Assembly (NCBI GenBank): GCA_963682055.1
Contig: OY821747.1
Location: 19,766,258-19,830,257, forward strand
Source: Primula veris
Lineage: Eukaryota; Streptophyta; Magnoliopsida; Ericales; Primulaceae
DNA length: 64,000 bases
Direction of reading: 5' to 3'
Position numbers and translations under genes: made by a program. The notes beneath the pieces are model-generated. The model was given only the letters and a program-made list of their open reading frames with translations, was not told the origin of the DNA and ran no database searches. Shown in pieces: positions 63,835 through 64,000 of the stretch; position 1 is the first letter of the stretch; each line of letters begins with the position of its first letter.

Positions 63835-64000
63835 TGATAGATCTATTTTCTTCTTGAACTTGAGAAATTCGAACAATTATACTCCTGTCATTTTCTACAC
63901 AAAATCATTGCTAGCTTGTACTCAAAGTTGTAAGATCTTTTTGTTCCACTAGTTAGTTCCTACGTATATATATGGCTAAAGCAATCTGTTTTACAACCTA
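63835..64000. other. Non-repeated flank beyond the element; possible CDS start at 63972
   Basis: AT-rich DNA with no similarity to the array. Near the end an ATG at 63972 sits in a fair plant start context (ATATATGGCT) and opens a frame reading MAKAICFTT before the window ends. The residues would suit the beginning of a signal peptide, but nine codons cannot establish a gene. Confidence 0.2.

Overview
This window is almost entirely a long, head-to-tail tandem repeat array (1 to about 62,889, continuing past the left edge) followed by about 1.1 kb of non-repeated DNA that contains one small transposon. I see no supportable protein-coding gene, rRNA, tRNA or CRISPR in the array. The AT-rich, T-biased composition, the plant-style splice-like and TATA-like words, and a hAT-type element with a perfect 8-bp target duplication suggest a nuclear plant (probably angiosperm) genome. 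I cannot name the species.

The array is built from two related modules, all in one orientation. Module A is about 184-199 bp. Module B is about 585-594 bp; it shares its first ~75 bp and last ~60 bp with A and carries a different ~457-bp middle. I count about 72 B modules (the last truncated) and about 112 A modules. Every B is followed by either one A (B-to-B spacing about 743-791 bp) or two A's (about 944-976 bp), never none and never three. B and A subtypes then form nested higher-order repeats: 1,752 bp (two copies, 1-3492), 3,663 bp (three copies, 3493-14482), 2,707 bp (two copies, 14483 to about 19.5 kb), a mixed block with 959-bp and 2,687-bp periods (about 19.5-30.2 kb), 1,748 bp (two copies, 30223-33718), 5,204 bp (two copies, 33781-44188), 1,937 bp (two copies, 44189-48062), 4,434 bp (one full and one nearly full copy, 48063 to about 56.27 kb), and a diverged right edge (about 56.3-62.889 kb). 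Copies inside a block differ by only a few bases, while different blocks differ in many diagnostic bases and indels, as expected for local unequal exchange or gene conversion.

The most unusual trait is that each module carries an exon-like unit: a T-rich tract ending in TGTGTAG or GCATACAG, then 26-27 relatively GC-rich bases, then GTAAGT, with a second donor-like GTAAGG about 37 bp further on. The short GC-rich piece is the best conserved part shared by A and B. This raises the possibility that the array was amplified from a transcribed, T-rich intron plus micro-exon; it is a hypothesis only.

The right flank (62890-64000) holds a non-repeated stretch with a weak 72-codon open frame, a 469-bp non-autonomous hAT-like element (63358-63826) bounded by the 8-bp duplication CACACTAG, and a possible start codon at 63972 whose frame runs off the window.
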